A stretch of 64,000 nucleotides of DNA from JAFGPL01 sp963781805 (GCA_963781805.1 CAWAHF010000004.1:3348001-3412000); one strand, 5' to 3'; shown: positions 1 through 10,273, numbered from the stretch's first letter. Notes: generated from the sequence alone by a model not told the origin. Translations and numbers: made by a program.

Positions 1-665
1 ACAAATCCGAAGAATTGCATATGAAAAATACTGAAAAGTGCCGCAGCCAGGATTATTCCGACATGTTTGTTTCGTGTCCAGTCAATCAATATCTTTTGGA
101 AAATACCTCTGAAAAGAAATTCTTCACAGATAGCTGGCAAAACAGCAATTATAAACAGGTTGATTAGAAATCCTCCGGATGTTGTTACTGTTAAGAACTT
201 TTCCATTGTTTCACCGGCAGATTCCTCCCAATGGCGAATGACCTTTTCAGCGCCATGCATTGAATCCGGAAACCTGAGCATGGAATTCAGGTAACCGGTA
301 TAATTAATCAGGGGAATGGCCAGAATAATGGAGATAATTACCATTAATACTGTGAAGTTTGAGATTACCTGATTAAGATTCAAGAATTTTGAAATATTCC
401 CAGAAAATAACCATGCGAGCAAAACAGATGGTAACAGAAAAGTCCCAATAGATTGAACCGACTGTAAAAACTTTAATAATGCTATATTATCCGGCAGGAT
501 GCTGTGGACGAAAAAATTTTTTATTTCTTCGACAGAAAGATGAAAAATCGGAATGCATAACAAAAAGGATACAAAAAATGAAATAAGCATTAAGGTTAGG
601 ATAACAAAAAAGGTCAGAAAAAATCTATACCAGGGAGGAGTGTTATAAAAAAATGTAAATTTCAT
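1..665 (-). CDS. CPBP family intramembrane metalloprotease (partial)
   Basis: Read from an ATG at 665 leftward to the window edge, giving about 221 residues with the C-terminus missing. The product is strongly hydrophobic with at least four membrane segments. Near the truncated end it carries CEEFLFRG, the glutamate pair plus arginine of motif 1 of the CPBP (CAAX protease / bacteriocin-processing, Abi) family, followed by FSIFHMQF, which fits the histidine of motif 2. Family members are membrane metalloproteases; in bacteria their substrates are mostly unknown. The gene is divergent from the dihydrouridine synthase with only a short shared spacer. The family call rests on these two motifs and is fairly secure; the substrate cannot be inferred. 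Confidence 0.8.
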   Translation of the reverse strand, partial: MKFTFFYNTPPWYRFFLTFFVILTLMLISFFVSFLLCIPIFHLSVEEIKNFFVHSILPDNIALLKFLQSVQSIGTFLLPSVLLAWLFSGNISKFLNLNQVISNFTVLMVIISIILAIPLINYTGYLNSMLRFPDSMHGAEKVIRHWEESAGETMEKFLTVTTSGGFLINLFIIAVLPAICEEFLFRGIFQKILIDWTRNKHVGIILAAALFSIFHMQFFGF

Positions 666-684
666 GCTTATTCAAAAATTTGAA

Positions 685-717
685 TTCGTTAGCTGATATT
701 AAATTTTGATAATTTTG
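685..717 (+). promoter_or_regulatory. Candidate promoter for the dihydrouridine synthase
   Basis: TAATTTTG at 710-717 matches the Bacteroidetes -7 element TAnnTTTG. TTCG at 685-688, 21 bases upstream, is a one-mismatch -33 element. Transcription would begin near 724, which argues for translation starting at the TTG at 742 rather than the TTG at 706. Confidence 0.4.
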
Positions 718-741
718 CATCGAAATTACAAAATTAACCGA

Positions 742-1722
742 TTGGTAAAGATAGGAAATACAGAATTAAGAGACAGGCCCCTTTTGCTTGCACCCATGGA
801 AGATGTAACTGATCCCTCATTCAGGTATGTATGTAAAATGTTTGGGGCAGATATGATGTTTACGGAATTTATTTCTTCGGACGGCCTGATCAGAGATGGG
901 AGAAAAAGCCTGATCAAACTGGAAATATCCGATGAAGAGAGGCCTATCGGAATCCAGCTGTATGGTCATATCCTGGAATCTATGGTAGAAGCTGCAAAAA
1001 TTGCCACCCGGGCCAATCCGGATGTCATTGATATTAACTTTGGCTGTCCGGTACGAAAAATAGCCGCCCGGGGAGCAGGCGCCGGCATGCTCAACAATAT
1101 TCCCCTGATGGTGCAAATGACAGAAGAAATTGTAAAAGCCACCCCGATACCCGTGACGGTTAAAACAAGACTGGGTTGGGATGGCACGAACAAGAATATT
1201 GTGGAAATTGCCGAAAAACTGCAGGATGTGGGAATACAAGCAATTACCATTCACGGTCGCACCCGGGCGCAGTTATATAAGGGAGATGCAGACTGGACGC
1301 TTATCGGAGCCGTTAAAAACAATCCAAGAATGAAAATCCCGGTTATCGGAAATGGCGATATTGTTTCAGCGCAATCAGCCAAAGATGCATTTGATAAATT
1401 CGGAGTAGACGGCATTATGATAGGCCGAGGTTCTGTTGGCAGGCCCTGGATTTTTAAGGAAATCCGGCATTTTCTGGATACCGGAAATGAAATGGAACCG
1501 TTAACTGTACAGGAAAAAACAAATCTTGCCCGATTACATTTGAAAAAATCGGTTGAGATAAAAGGCGAGCCAAGAGGAATTTATGAAATGCGCAGGCATT
1601 TTTGTCATTATTTCAAGGGACTGCCTGATTTTAAAGAGATACGTATGAAGTTGGTGACTTTGCTTGAATTGAGTAAAATCGAAGATACTTTTTATGAAAT
1701 AGAATTAAAATATACGGATTGA
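742..1722 (+). CDS. dusB: tRNA-dihydrouridine synthase, DusB-like
   Basis: FMN enzyme that reduces uridine to dihydrouridine in the tRNA D-loop using NAD(P)H. The 326-residue product has the family's hallmarks: LLLAPMEDVTDPSFR at the start of the TIM barrel, INFGCPVRKI with the catalytic cysteine (C102), VTVKTRLGWDG, ITIHGRTRAQLYKG, and the phosphate-binding IPVIGNGDI and GIMIGRGSVGRPW. The C-terminal helical domain is present (MRRHFCHYFKG). The start is uncertain: no ATG precedes the conserved VKIGN segment. I chose the TTG at 742 because it gives the usual short N-terminus and lies downstream of a good -7 element; a TTG at 706 is in frame. It converges on nadB with 27 bases between stops. 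Confidence 0.92.
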   Translation: MVKIGNTELRDRPLLLAPMEDVTDPSFRYVCKMFGADMMFTEFISSDGLIRDGRKSLIKLEISDEERPIGIQLYGHILESMVEAAKIATRANPDVIDINFGCPVRKIAARGAGAGMLNNIPLMVQMTEEIVKATPIPVTVKTRLGWDGTNKNIVEIAEKLQDVGIQAITIHGRTRAQLYKGDADWTLIGAVKNNPRMKIPVIGNGDIVSAQSAKDAFDKFGVDGIMIGRGSVGRPWIFKEIRHFLDTGNEMEPLTVQEKTNLARLHLKKSVEIKGEPRGIYEMRRHFCHYFKGLPDFKEIRMKLVTLLELSKIEDTFYEIELKYTD

Positions 1723-1749
1723 ATTTTAACTACAACTTCCTTTATTTTC

Positions 1750-3357
1750 TTATAAAATCTGATGTTGTTCAATTAAATCAACATCATTGGAAGGATTCTT
1801 TTGAGGATAATCAATGGTATAGTGCAATCCCCTGCTCTCCTTCCGTTGCTGGGCACCCTTGATAATAAGATATCCGACGTTGATCATATTTCGCAGTTCG
1901 CAAAGTTTTTGAGAAAGTTTCGATTCAATAAATAATTTCTCGGTTTCTTCAAATATAATTTCAAGCCGGTCCAAGGCACGCTGAAGTCTTATATTCGAAC
2001 GAACGATAGCCACATAGTAACTAAATATCTGTTGCACCTCTTTATAATTTTGGGTGATTAGCACCATTTCTTCCGGGTGGGTTGTACCTTCATCATTCCA
2101 GACAGGAATCCCGGATTTAATATCGAATTGTTTAAAACTGTTAATGGAATGGTTTGCCGCTCTGTCAGAAAAAACAATGGCCTCCAGAAGTGAATTGCTT
2201 GCAAGCCGGTTTGCACCGTGCAATCCGGTAGATGATGTTTCACCCGAAGCATAAAGCCTCCGGATGGTTGAACAACCGTTTGTATCAACTTTAATTCCCC
2301 CGCATGAGAAATGAGCAGCAGGAACGACCGGAATCAAATCGGTGGAAATATCAATTCCTATACTCTTGCATTTTTCATAAATGTTTGGAAAATTCTCAAT
2401 GAGATCATTCCGTTCTATGTGCCTGCAATCGAGATATACATATTCTCCTCCGCTCGATTTCATCTCTGTATCAATTGCTCTTGCAACAATATCCCTAGGC
2501 GCCAGAGAACCGCGGGAATCATATTTTAACATGAAATCCTCTTCCCGATGGTTTCGGAGAATGGCTCCATGTCCGCGCATTGCTTCACTTATTAAAAATG
2601 AAGGACGAACACCGGGATTATATAAGGAAGTGGGATGAAACTGTACAAATTCCATATTTTCAATGATGCCCTTTGCCCGGTAAACCATTGCTATCCCATC
2701 ACCTGTTGCGATGACCGGATTTGTGGTGGTGTGGTACAGATTACCTATTCCACCGGTCGACATTAAAGTGACTCTCGATAAAAATGTATGAATGGAACCG
2801 GTTTTCAAATCCAGCGCATATACACCATAACATTCAATATCGGTATTGTAACGTTTTACCAGTTTGCCGAGATGATGTTGGGTTATGATTTCAATAGCAA
2901 AGAAATATTCAAATACTGATATATTTGGATGATTTCTAACAGCCTGACTTAATGCTCTTTGAATCTCAAAACCTGTATTATCTTTATGATGAAGTATGCG
3001 GTTTTCGGAGTGGCCCCCTTCTTTTGCCAGGTTAAATCGGCCGTTGCTTTCACGATCGAAATTGGTACCCCATTCCAGTAATTTTTTGATCTGACCCGGA
3101 GCCTCACGAACCACCATCTCCACGATATCTCTGTTGCAAAGTCCGTCACCTGCAATCAAAGTATCTTCAATATGTTTTCTGTAATCATCCGGTTTGTAGG
3201 TTACAGCAGCAATACCCCCCTGAGCATAGCTGGTATTTGTTTCCTGCAACCTGGTTTTTGTAAGCACTGCTACCTTTCCATACTCAGCAACTTTCAGGGC
3301 ATAGCTTAATCCCGCCAGACCTGAGCCGATTACCAGAAAATCAAAACTATCTTTCAT
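1750..3357 (-). CDS. nadB: L-aspartate oxidase
   Basis: First enzyme of de novo NAD synthesis; a flavoprotein oxidising L-aspartate to iminoaspartate, which quinolinate synthase then uses. The 535-residue product begins MKDSFDFLVIGSGLAG, an FAD Rossmann dinucleotide motif. It has SYAQGGIAAV, HHKDNTGFEI, EFVQFHPTSLY, APRDIVARAID and the GGIKVDTNG...YASGE...GLHGANRLASNSLLE block typical of the succinate dehydrogenase / NadB flavoprotein family. A TTG at 3378 is in frame, but the ATG at 3357 sits directly before the FAD motif and about 25 bases downstream of a -7 element, so it is preferred. nadA and nadC are not in the window. The lack of other quinone-linked subunits nearby and the ordinary NadB length argue against fumarate reductase. 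Confidence 0.93.
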   Translation of the reverse strand: MKDSFDFLVIGSGLAGLSYALKVAEYGKVAVLTKTRLQETNTSYAQGGIAAVTYKPDDYRKHIEDTLIAGDGLCNRDIVEMVVREAPGQIKKLLEWGTNFDRESNGRFNLAKEGGHSENRILHHKDNTGFEIQRALSQAVRNHPNISVFEYFFAIEIITQHHLGKLVKRYNTDIECYGVYALDLKTGSIHTFLSRVTLMSTGGIGNLYHTTTNPVIATGDGIAMVYRAKGIIENMEFVQFHPTSLYNPGVRPSFLISEAMRGHGAILRNHREEDFMLKYDSRGSLAPRDIVARAIDTEMKSSGGEYVYLDCRHIERNDLIENFPNIYEKCKSIGIDISTDLIPVVPAAHFSCGGIKVDTNGCSTIRRLYASGETSSTGLHGANRLASNSLLEAIVFSDRAANHSINSFKQFDIKSGIPVWNDEGTTHPEEMVLITQNYKEVQQIFSYYVAIVRSNIRLQRALDRLEIIFEETEKLFIESKLSQKLCELRNMINVGYLIIKGAQQRKESRGLHYTIDYPQKNPSNDVDLIEQHQIL

Positions 3358-3382
3358 ATTGATTGAAATAAAATACAACGTT

Positions 3383-3418
3383 CAAAAATAAGCTAAATCT
3401 TAATATCATATAACCAAA
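3383..3418 (-). promoter_or_regulatory. Candidate nadB promoter
   Basis: On the minus strand TATTTTTG (3390-3383) fits TAnnTTTG, and TTTG (3418-3415) lies 24 bases upstream. The implied start point leaves a leader of roughly 20 bases before the ATG at 3357. Confidence 0.35.
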
Positions 3419-3855
3419 ATAACCTTTTGTTTTATTGTGAGTTAATAATGATTTATCCAAAACAGATCTAACAAAAGCATCAAAACTTTTTCATATTCAA
3501 TAACATATCAATTTTCATTAAGATGTATATCTTGTAACGACTTTTTAAATAACAATTTTTTAGGGAATTCATTTATTCCAGATTTTTCCAGATTTGTATT
3601 GAACTTTCTAAAATTTAAGATTACATTTATGATTGAATTTTCTAGGGAATTGGAAGATCAAAAACTTCGTTTACAATATTTCGTATATTAAATCACTGCC
3701 GAAATATAATATTTAGGTAACCATTTCACTAAATGCCACAACCAACATACAATATCCGTATAACAACTGAAAACCGGCTTCAATTAAATTGCCCGGATTT
3801 CCTGTGTTTTTCAGAATTTGATAATATTAACCTCAACAATATATAATTTTTTGCC
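3419..3855. other. Gene-less AT-rich spacer before the pectin locus
   Basis: I see no credible reading frame, RNA gene or strong inverted repeat here. It separates the divergent nadB and pectate lyase genes and presumably contains the promoter and control region of the pectin operon, but no match to TTTG-N19..23-TAnnTTTG was convincing close to the ATG at 3856. Confidence 0.5.
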
Positions 3856-6561
3856 ATGAAAAAAAACTATAGTACTTTACTTTCAGTATTACTGATAATA
3901 CTCATTGAAGTTTTTGCATTTACATCCTTTTCGCAACAACTTGCTTTTCCCGGAGCAGAAGGCTTCGGCAGATATGCCACGGGAGGCCGGGGAGGAGCGG
4001 TTTATCATGTTACGAATCTGAATGATAATGGCTCTGGTTCATTCCGAGATGCTGTCAGCCAACCTAACCGGATCGTCGTATTCGATGTGGGTGGTGTAAT
4101 CAATCTTGCCGAACGGGTTGTTGTTTCGAATAATATTACAATTGCCGGACAAACTGCTCCCGGCGATGGTGTAACAATCTATGGAAACGGATTATCATTT
4201 TCCGGTGCTGATAATACCATTTGCAGGTACCTGCGCGTAAGAATGGGTAAAAACGGAGATGACGGAAAAGACGCTATGTCCATTGCAAATGGTACCACCA
4301 TGATTTTTGATCATGTATCCACCACCTGGGGAAGAGATGAAACATTTTCAATAAACTGGGATTCTAAAGGTGTTGAACCCACAAACATTACTATTCAGCA
4401 TTCAATCATCGGCCAGGGCCTTGAAACACATTCATGTGGAGGATTAATTCAAACTTCAGGAGGAGTGAGTCTTATTAAAAATCTTTACATTGATAATGAT
4501 ACTCGAAATCCAAAGGTTAAAGGGGTTAACCAGTATGTAAATAATATCATTTATAACTGGGGATCTGACGGTTATATACTTGGAGATTCTGAAGGTCAAT
4601 CCTTTGCAAATGTAATCGGGAATTATTTTATTACCGGACCAAGTACTTCCGGCGCAGCTTTTACACGGGGAAACCTGAATTTTAATTTATATGCTGCTGA
4701 TAATTATCGTGATAACAATAAGAATGGAATACTCGATGGAAGCGTCCTCGTCCAGACTGATTATACAACGGTTACATGGGTTACCACTCCGTATGATTAT
4801 CCTCCGATTTCTACCCTGACTCCGCTTGAAGCATACAACCTTGTTGTTTCAGATGCAGGCGCATCGATTCCTGTTCGTGATGAAGTTGATCAACGGTTGA
4901 TCGAAGAATTGACTTCCCTTGGAACGCTTGGAGAGTTGATAATGGATGAGACAGCTGCACCGATGAACGGCCCCGGTCTGGTAAAAGGTGGCAAAGCTTC
5001 GATAGATTCCGACGGTGATGGAATGCCTGATGAATGGGAATATTACTATGGTATGAATCCATACAGCAACAGCAATCAAAATACAGATTTAGACGGTGAT
5101 GGTTACACGAATGTTGAAGAATATCTGAATGCCACAGATCCGGGAAAAGACACAGGAATTCTAAGCGACAGAACCTATTTCATTCTACCGCGTCACAGTG
5201 AGAAAGCCCTGGATATTAAAGATAAAAATATATCTGAGGGAACAGAAATTGTGCAGAACACCCAATATAAAGTTTCACGTCAGATTTGGAACATTACCCA
5301 TGTTGGAGAAAATTATTTTTCCATTATCAACGACAGCAGTAATCTTTGCATGGATGTGCAAAATCAATCTTCAGAAGATAGTGCGTTAATCATACAAGCG
5401 GAATATACCAGCGCTGAAAGTCAACAATGGAGCATTGATTTTCTGGGAGAAGGTTATTATAAAATAACAAACAAGGCAAGTGGTAAATCTCTGGATGTTC
5501 TCAATGGTTCTTTGGCTGATGATAATTCTCTGATTCAAACTACATTTATGGACAGTTCTTATCAGCAATTCAAGATGATGCCATCGAACCTGTTTTATAG
5601 TTATCCGTTTCTTAATGTTACCGCTCCGCTGGGTGGATCGATATATACACTTTATTCAACTATTGCTATTGAGGTTTTTGCAGATGATTTTGATGGGGTA
5701 GTTGCAAGAGTTGAATTTTATGATGGAACAACAAAAATCGGATCAGATTCGATTGCTCCGTATGAATGGCAGATTGATAGTGCAACTTCAGGTGTCCATC
5801 AGATTTCAGCCAAGGTATATGATGACGACAATTTAAGTACACCCTCTGCTGCTGTTGCAATTACCATAGTGAATGCAGGAGGCTCACCCTGCACCATTCA
5901 GGAAAACACCACAGGTTTTTGTAAACTCGACGGAACTGTTGATAACAACAATGGAGGTTTTACCGGTTATGGATTCGCAAATACTGACAACGCTGCAGGA
6001 AAGGGGATTGATTGGAAAGTCAACATTCCCGTTGCAGGTCAGTATTCCTTTACCTGGCGATATGCTAATCAGAGTGGAAATAGAACAGCAAAACTTCTGG
6101 TCAACGGAACAGAACTGATTTCAACAATAGATATGCCTGCGACAGGGAGTTTTACCACCTGGAATATAGCTTCAGTCACAGCAAGTTTACCCAGCGGTAT
6201 CCTGGAAATCAGACTCGAGGCAAATACAAGCGGTGGTTTGGCAAATATTGACTTTATGGAAGTCAGTGGAAACGAATCAGCACCTGCAGCTTGCGGTCCA
6301 ACTGGTATCCCGGAACATAATCAATTGTCGGTTAATCTGTATCCGAATCCTGTTATGGATGAGTTGACTATTGATTTAAATCAGGATTTTCCTGACGGAT
6401 GTAAATTATCTTTATACAATACGTTTGGTCAGGTGATGAAAACAGCGAATATTGAGAACAAAACCTACATAATGGATGTTAGAGATATTCAGGAAGGGAT
6501 TTATTTTATTAAAATCGAAGACAATAATCATTTTATAGTTACCCGGTTACTTAAGTTGTAA
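3856..6561 (+). CDS. Secreted multidomain pectate lyase (PL1) with ricin-type lectin, CBM and T9SS sorting domain
   Basis: Secreted enzyme predicted to cleave homogalacturonan by beta-elimination. Order of parts: signal peptide (about 1-28, ending FSQQ); PL1 parallel beta-helix (about 30-370) starting AFPGAEGFGRYATGGRGG, with HVSTTWGRDE and RNPKVKGVNQYVNN; a DSDGDGMPDEWEYYYG / DLDGDGYTNVEEYL calcium-binding thrombospondin-3-like stretch; a ricin-type beta-trefoil (about 440-575) with repeated Q.W and LDV motifs; an Ig-like domain (about 590-675); a CBM6/35-like domain (about 680-815); and a C-terminal T9SS sorting domain (LYPNPVMDELTIDL to IYFIKIEDNN). The next gene starts 15 bases downstream, so the two lyases are probably co-transcribed. 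Catalytic fold and T9SS export are well supported; the order of auxiliary modules is read from motif spacing. Confidence 0.9.
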   Translation: MKKNYSTLLSVLLIILIEVFAFTSFSQQLAFPGAEGFGRYATGGRGGAVYHVTNLNDNGSGSFRDAVSQPNRIVVFDVGGVINLAERVVVSNNITIAGQTAPGDGVTIYGNGLSFSGADNTICRYLRVRMGKNGDDGKDAMSIANGTTMIFDHVSTTWGRDETFSINWDSKGVEPTNITIQHSIIGQGLETHSCGGLIQTSGGVSLIKNLYIDNDTRNPKVKGVNQYVNNIIYNWGSDGYILGDSEGQSFANVIGNYFITGPSTSGAAFTRGNLNFNLYAADNYRDNNKNGILDGSVLVQTDYTTVTWVTTPYDYPPISTLTPLEAYNLVVSDAGASIPVRDEVDQRLIEELTSLGTLGELIMDETAAPMNGPGLVKGGKASIDSDGDGMPDEWEYYYGMNPYSNSNQNTDLDGDGYTNVEEYLNATDPGKDTGILSDRTYFILPRHSEKALDIKDKNISEGTEIVQNTQYKVSRQIWNITHVGENYFSIINDSSNLCMDVQNQSSEDSALIIQAEYTSAESQQWSIDFLGEGYYKITNKASGKSLDVLNGSLADDNSLIQTTFMDSSYQQFKMMPSNLFYSYPFLNVTAPLGGSIYTLYSTIAIEVFADDFDGVVARVEFYDGTTKIGSDSIAPYEWQIDSATSGVHQISAKVYDDDNLSTPSAAVAITIVNAGGSPCTIQENTTGFCKLDGTVDNNNGGFTGYGFANTDNAAGKGIDWKVNIPVAGQYSFTWRYANQSGNRTAKLLVNGTELISTIDMPATGSFTTWNIASVTASLPSGILEIRLEANTSGGLANIDFMEVSGNESAPAACGPTGIPEHNQLSVNLYPNPVMDELTIDLNQDFPDGCKLSLYNTFGQVMKTANIENKTYIMDVRDIQEGIYFIKIEDNNHFIVTRLLKL

Positions 6562-6576
6562 ACAAAACTAAAAATC

Positions 6577-9500
6577 ATGAAAATTAAACTTATGAAAACA
6601 GCAGGAATATTTGTACTTGTCTTACTGGCAATTTCAGAGGTGAGTATGGCGCAGCGACAAATGGAAAAACTTGATAGGGGCGTGCTGGCTGTTAAGGTCG
6701 GAAGTACAGTTCATGTTAGTTGGCGCATTTTTGGAAATGAATATTTTGATGTGAGTTATAATGTTTACAGAAATTCAACGAAACTTAATAACCAGCCCAT
6801 AACAGCAGCAAGCTATTATGTTGACTCTACCGGAACAGTTGATTCTACATATTCTGTTTCAGCAATTGTGAATGGAGTTGAGCAAACCCCCTCAACACCT
6901 GTTACCGTCTGGGCACAAAATTATAAGGATATACCCTTACAGGTACCTGCCGGAGTCACTACACCCGATAGTGTAACCTGTACATATAGCGCTAACGATT
7001 GTAGTGTCGGAGATTTGGATGGAGACGGACAGTATGAAATCATCGTTAAATGGGATCCATCAAACTCTAAAGATAATTCGCAATCGGGATATACAGGGAA
7101 TGTGTATCTGGATGCCTATAAAATGGACGGGACAAGATTATGGCGGATTGATTTGGGTAAAAATATTCGTGCAGGAGCCCATTACACTCAGTTTATGGTT
7201 TATGATCTGGATGGAGACGGAAAAGCTGAAGTTGCCTGCAAGACTGCACCAGGAACCAAAGATGGCTCAGATAACTATATAAAATTGGGACCTGCCGATA
7301 GTGCTGATCATAATGCAGATTACAGAAATTCAGCAGGATATGTGTTATCCGGTCCTGAATATTTTACCATTTTTAATGGAGAAACCGGAAATGAAATGAC
7401 AACCGTGAATTATCTACCGCCTCGCGGAAGTGTTAACAGTTGGGGTGATAACTACGGGAACCGGGTTGACCGTTTTCTGGCATGTATTGCATATTTAGAT
7501 GGTGTAAGACCCAGTGTTGTAATGTGCAGAGGATACTATACAAGGACTGTTCTTGTTGCCTGGGATTGGCGGGATGGCCAGCTGACTCAGCGATGGATTT
7601 TTGACAGTGATCAGGGATACAGGAATTATATGGGTCAGGGGAATCATAATCTAAGTGTGGCCGATGTGGATGATGATGGAAAAGATGAAATTATTTATGG
7701 TTCCTGTACAATTGACGATGACGGAACAGGCCTGTATTCAACTGGACTGGGACATGGTGACGCGTTGCATGTTTCCGACCTTGATCCTCTTAGAAAGGGG
7801 CTGGAAGTTTTTGCCCCACATGAAGACAAAAAAGATGGTGTTACGTTTCGAGATGCGGCAACAGGAGAAGTTATCTGGCAGGTACCCAACGGAAATGACG
7901 TTGGCCGGGCCCTGGCTGCAGATGTGCTTCCAGGTTATGACGGAGTTGAATGCTGGGCAGCAAGCGGACTTGGAATGTATAACGATAAGGGTGGTTATGT
8001 AGGATCTATTCCGTCGATAAATTTTGCAATTTGGTGGGACGGTGATGATTTAAGAGAATTACTTGACGGTACTTCCATAACTAAATATTCCCCAGGAGGT
8101 ACATTATTGTCTGCAAGCGGATGCAGTTCGAATAACGGTACTAAATCTACACCGAATTTATCAGCAGATATTCTTGGTGATTGGCGTGAAGAAGTCATTT
8201 TCAGATTGTCAAATAGTTCTGCACTGCGAATTTTTGCTACCACTTATCCAACTACCCGTCGTCTGTATACATTGATGCACGACCCGGTTTACCGGCTGGG
8301 AATTGCCTGGCAAAATACAGCTTATAACCAGCCTCCGCATACCGGATTCTTCCTGGGATATAATATGACCCCTGCTCCACCTCCACCTGTTTTATTTAGT
8401 AAATTAAAATGGGAAAATGGAACTACATGGGGAAAAGACAATGCAGAAAACTGGACTTATAATGAAACTTCAACATATTACACCGATAGTTCCAATGTAT
8501 TATTCGATATCTCAGGTTCAAATGAAAATGCAATCGAAATAACGGATACACTCAAACCAGGTTCGGTTACCTATAATGCACCCAAAGACTATATCTTTAC
8601 CGGTAATGGCGTTCTTTCAGGTTCCATGCGGCTGATTAAAGCGGGTTCAGGTACAATGATTATCAATAATGATAATAATTATATCGGGGAATCCTCTGTA
8701 TGGGATGGGGAACTGGAGATGAACGGGATACTTTCACAAAGTCACGTTTTCGTTAATAGATTCGCTTCCATCGGCGGTTCGGGTGTATTTGCCAAAGGGG
8801 TTACTATGCCTTATGGCGGTAATGTTGTTGCAGGAAAACCAGGAGTGCCTGATACGTTAAGGATTGAGGATAGTCTTTATATTGGAGGAAAATCAATGTT
8901 TACATTTGACCTATCTGATGATACATCGGGGATATCAAAACCTAATGACGTTGTTCTGGTAAATGGTGATTTGAAGTTATTAAATTCAAGTACGTTAATC
9001 ATAAATAAATTAGACGATAAATTAAGTCCGGGAATTTATAAACTCATCCAATATACCGGTAATTTCACCGGCAATGTTTCGGGCTTTACTGCACAGGGAT
9101 TGCTGGGTTATCCATACGAAATTATGAAATATGATAGTTCTATTGCTATTAGAATAATCCAGACCCGCCCGCCAACTTCTATTGTTTGGAAAGGGGATAA
9201 ATCCAATGTTTGGGATCAGGTTACATCACTCAACTGGTTAAATGGCGATTCTGCCGACTGGTTTGTTGCCAATGATACGGTCGTCTTCTGCGATTCAACA
9301 AAAACAGTAACAAACATTCAAATGGCCAGTGAATTACCTTTTGGTGAAATGCGGGTGAATTCCACAGTCAATTATACCTTTAACGGTCCCGGCTATCTTA
9401 GCGGAACAGGTAAACTTACCAAATCAGATACTGCAGTTCTCAATCTGTTAACTGCAAATACGTATAGCGGAGGAACTGTACTAGAAGAAGGAACATTATT

Positions 9501-10212
9501 CGTCAATAATACCTCAGGAAGTGCAACCGGAACGGGCCCAGTAACTGTTAAAAACGGAGCAATACTTTCTGGTAATGGCTCAATTGAAGGAGTAGTAACG
9601 GTTGAAGACGGAGGGACTTTATCTTTGCAGAATGGAGCTCAAAATTCCATTAATTTAAAAAACGATTTGGAACTCTCCTCAAACAGTAACCTGGTTATTG
9701 AAGTGATAAACAATCTTAATAAATCCGATACCCTGAACGTATCGGGTCAATTAACTTTAAATGGTAACCTCGTTCTGGTAAATATTGGGAGCAATCCTTC
9801 GTATGTTACTGCCAATAAATTTAAAATTTTAAATGCACCGAACTGTATAGGTAAATTTTCAGCCATAATTCCTGAAACACCGGGTGAATTTCTTAAATGG
9901 GACACGACCGGACTAGCTGCAACCGGAATTATTAAAGTGGCATACTATACCGGTGTTACCGAAGAAACTGCTGATAAATCCATTATTCTGTTTCCGAATC
10001 CTGTAAAGAATTCGCTGCTGATTACGTTTGCAAAACCAGTGGATAAAGTTGAAATCTCTATCAGTGATGTTAGCGGAAAATTGCTATTAACAACCATTGA
10101 AAAAAATGTTTCTTCCACAAAACTGGATGTATCGTTCCTTGTACAGGGAATATATATCGTTCGTATTAAAACCGGAAACAACTTGTTAATCCATAAGATT
10201 ATCAAACAATAG
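6577..10212 (+). CDS. Secreted rhamnogalacturonan lyase (PL11) with autotransporter-type repeats and T9SS sorting domain
   Basis: Predicted to cleave the rhamnogalacturonan I backbone. A signal peptide ending SMAQ is followed by the PL11 catalytic region (about 27-600): RQMEKLDRGVLAVKVG, a fibronectin-like beta module, then an eight-bladed propeller with calcium loops such as DLDGDGQYE, DLDGDGKAE and DVDDDGKDE. These match YesW/YesX-type lyases, which are about 600 residues long. The extra 500 residues contain two beta-helical segments with autotransporter-associated repeats (NTYSGGTVLEEGTLFVNN, then GAILSGNGSIEG near 961-1010). The protein ends with a T9SS sorting domain (LFPNPVKNSLLITF). 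It follows the PL1 gene by 15 bases and is closed by a terminator. This suits coordinated attack on smooth and hairy pectin regions. Confidence 0.9.
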   Translation: MKIKLMKTAGIFVLVLLAISEVSMAQRQMEKLDRGVLAVKVGSTVHVSWRIFGNEYFDVSYNVYRNSTKLNNQPITAASYYVDSTGTVDSTYSVSAIVNGVEQTPSTPVTVWAQNYKDIPLQVPAGVTTPDSVTCTYSANDCSVGDLDGDGQYEIIVKWDPSNSKDNSQSGYTGNVYLDAYKMDGTRLWRIDLGKNIRAGAHYTQFMVYDLDGDGKAEVACKTAPGTKDGSDNYIKLGPADSADHNADYRNSAGYVLSGPEYFTIFNGETGNEMTTVNYLPPRGSVNSWGDNYGNRVDRFLACIAYLDGVRPSVVMCRGYYTRTVLVAWDWRDGQLTQRWIFDSDQGYRNYMGQGNHNLSVADVDDDGKDEIIYGSCTIDDDGTGLYSTGLGHGDALHVSDLDPLRKGLEVFAPHEDKKDGVTFRDAATGEVIWQVPNGNDVGRALAADVLPGYDGVECWAASGLGMYNDKGGYVGSIPSINFAIWWDGDDLRELLDGTSITKYSPGGTLLSASGCSSNNGTKSTPNLSADILGDWREEVIFRLSNSSALRIFATTYPTTRRLYTLMHDPVYRLGIAWQNTAYNQPPHTGFFLGYNMTPAPPPPVLFSKLKWENGTTWGKDNAENWTYNETSTYYTDSSNVLFDISGSNENAIEITDTLKPGSVTYNAPKDYIFTGNGVLSGSMRLIKAGSGTMIINNDNNYIGESSVWDGELEMNGILSQSHVFVNRFASIGGSGVFAKGVTMPYGGNVVAGKPGVPDTLRIEDSLYIGGKSMFTFDLSDDTSGISKPNDVVLVNGDLKLLNSSTLIINKLDDKLSPGIYKLIQYTGNFTGNVSGFTAQGLLGYPYEIMKYDSSIAIRIIQTRPPTSIVWKGDKSNVWDQVTSLNWLNGDSADWFVANDTVVFCDSTKTVTNIQMASELPFGEMRVNSTVNYTFNGPGYLSGTGKLTKSDTAVLNLLTANTYSGGTVLEEGTLFVNNTSGSATGTGPVTVKNGAILSGNGSIEGVVTVEDGGTLSLQNGAQNSINLKNDLELSSNSNLVIEVINNLNKSDTLNVSGQLTLNGNLVLVNIGSNPSYVTANKFKILNAPNCIGKFSAIIPETPGEFLKWDTTGLAATGIIKVAYYTGVTEETADKSIILFPNPVKNSLLITFAKPVDKVEISISDVSGKLLLTTIEKNVSSTKLDVSFLVQGIYIVRIKTGNNLLIHKIIKQ

Positions 10213-10236
10213 ATAATCTGAGAGTTTATGAATTTT

Positions 10237-10273
10237 AAAGTCCTTCTGTAAATTTTTCAGAAGGACTTTTTTA
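10237..10273 (+). terminator. Rho-independent terminator after the two pectin lyases
   Basis: AAAGTCCTTCTG pairs perfectly with CAGAAGGACTTT around a 10-base AT-rich loop and runs into a T tract. It separates the lyase pair from the GH2 gene. Confidence 0.9.
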
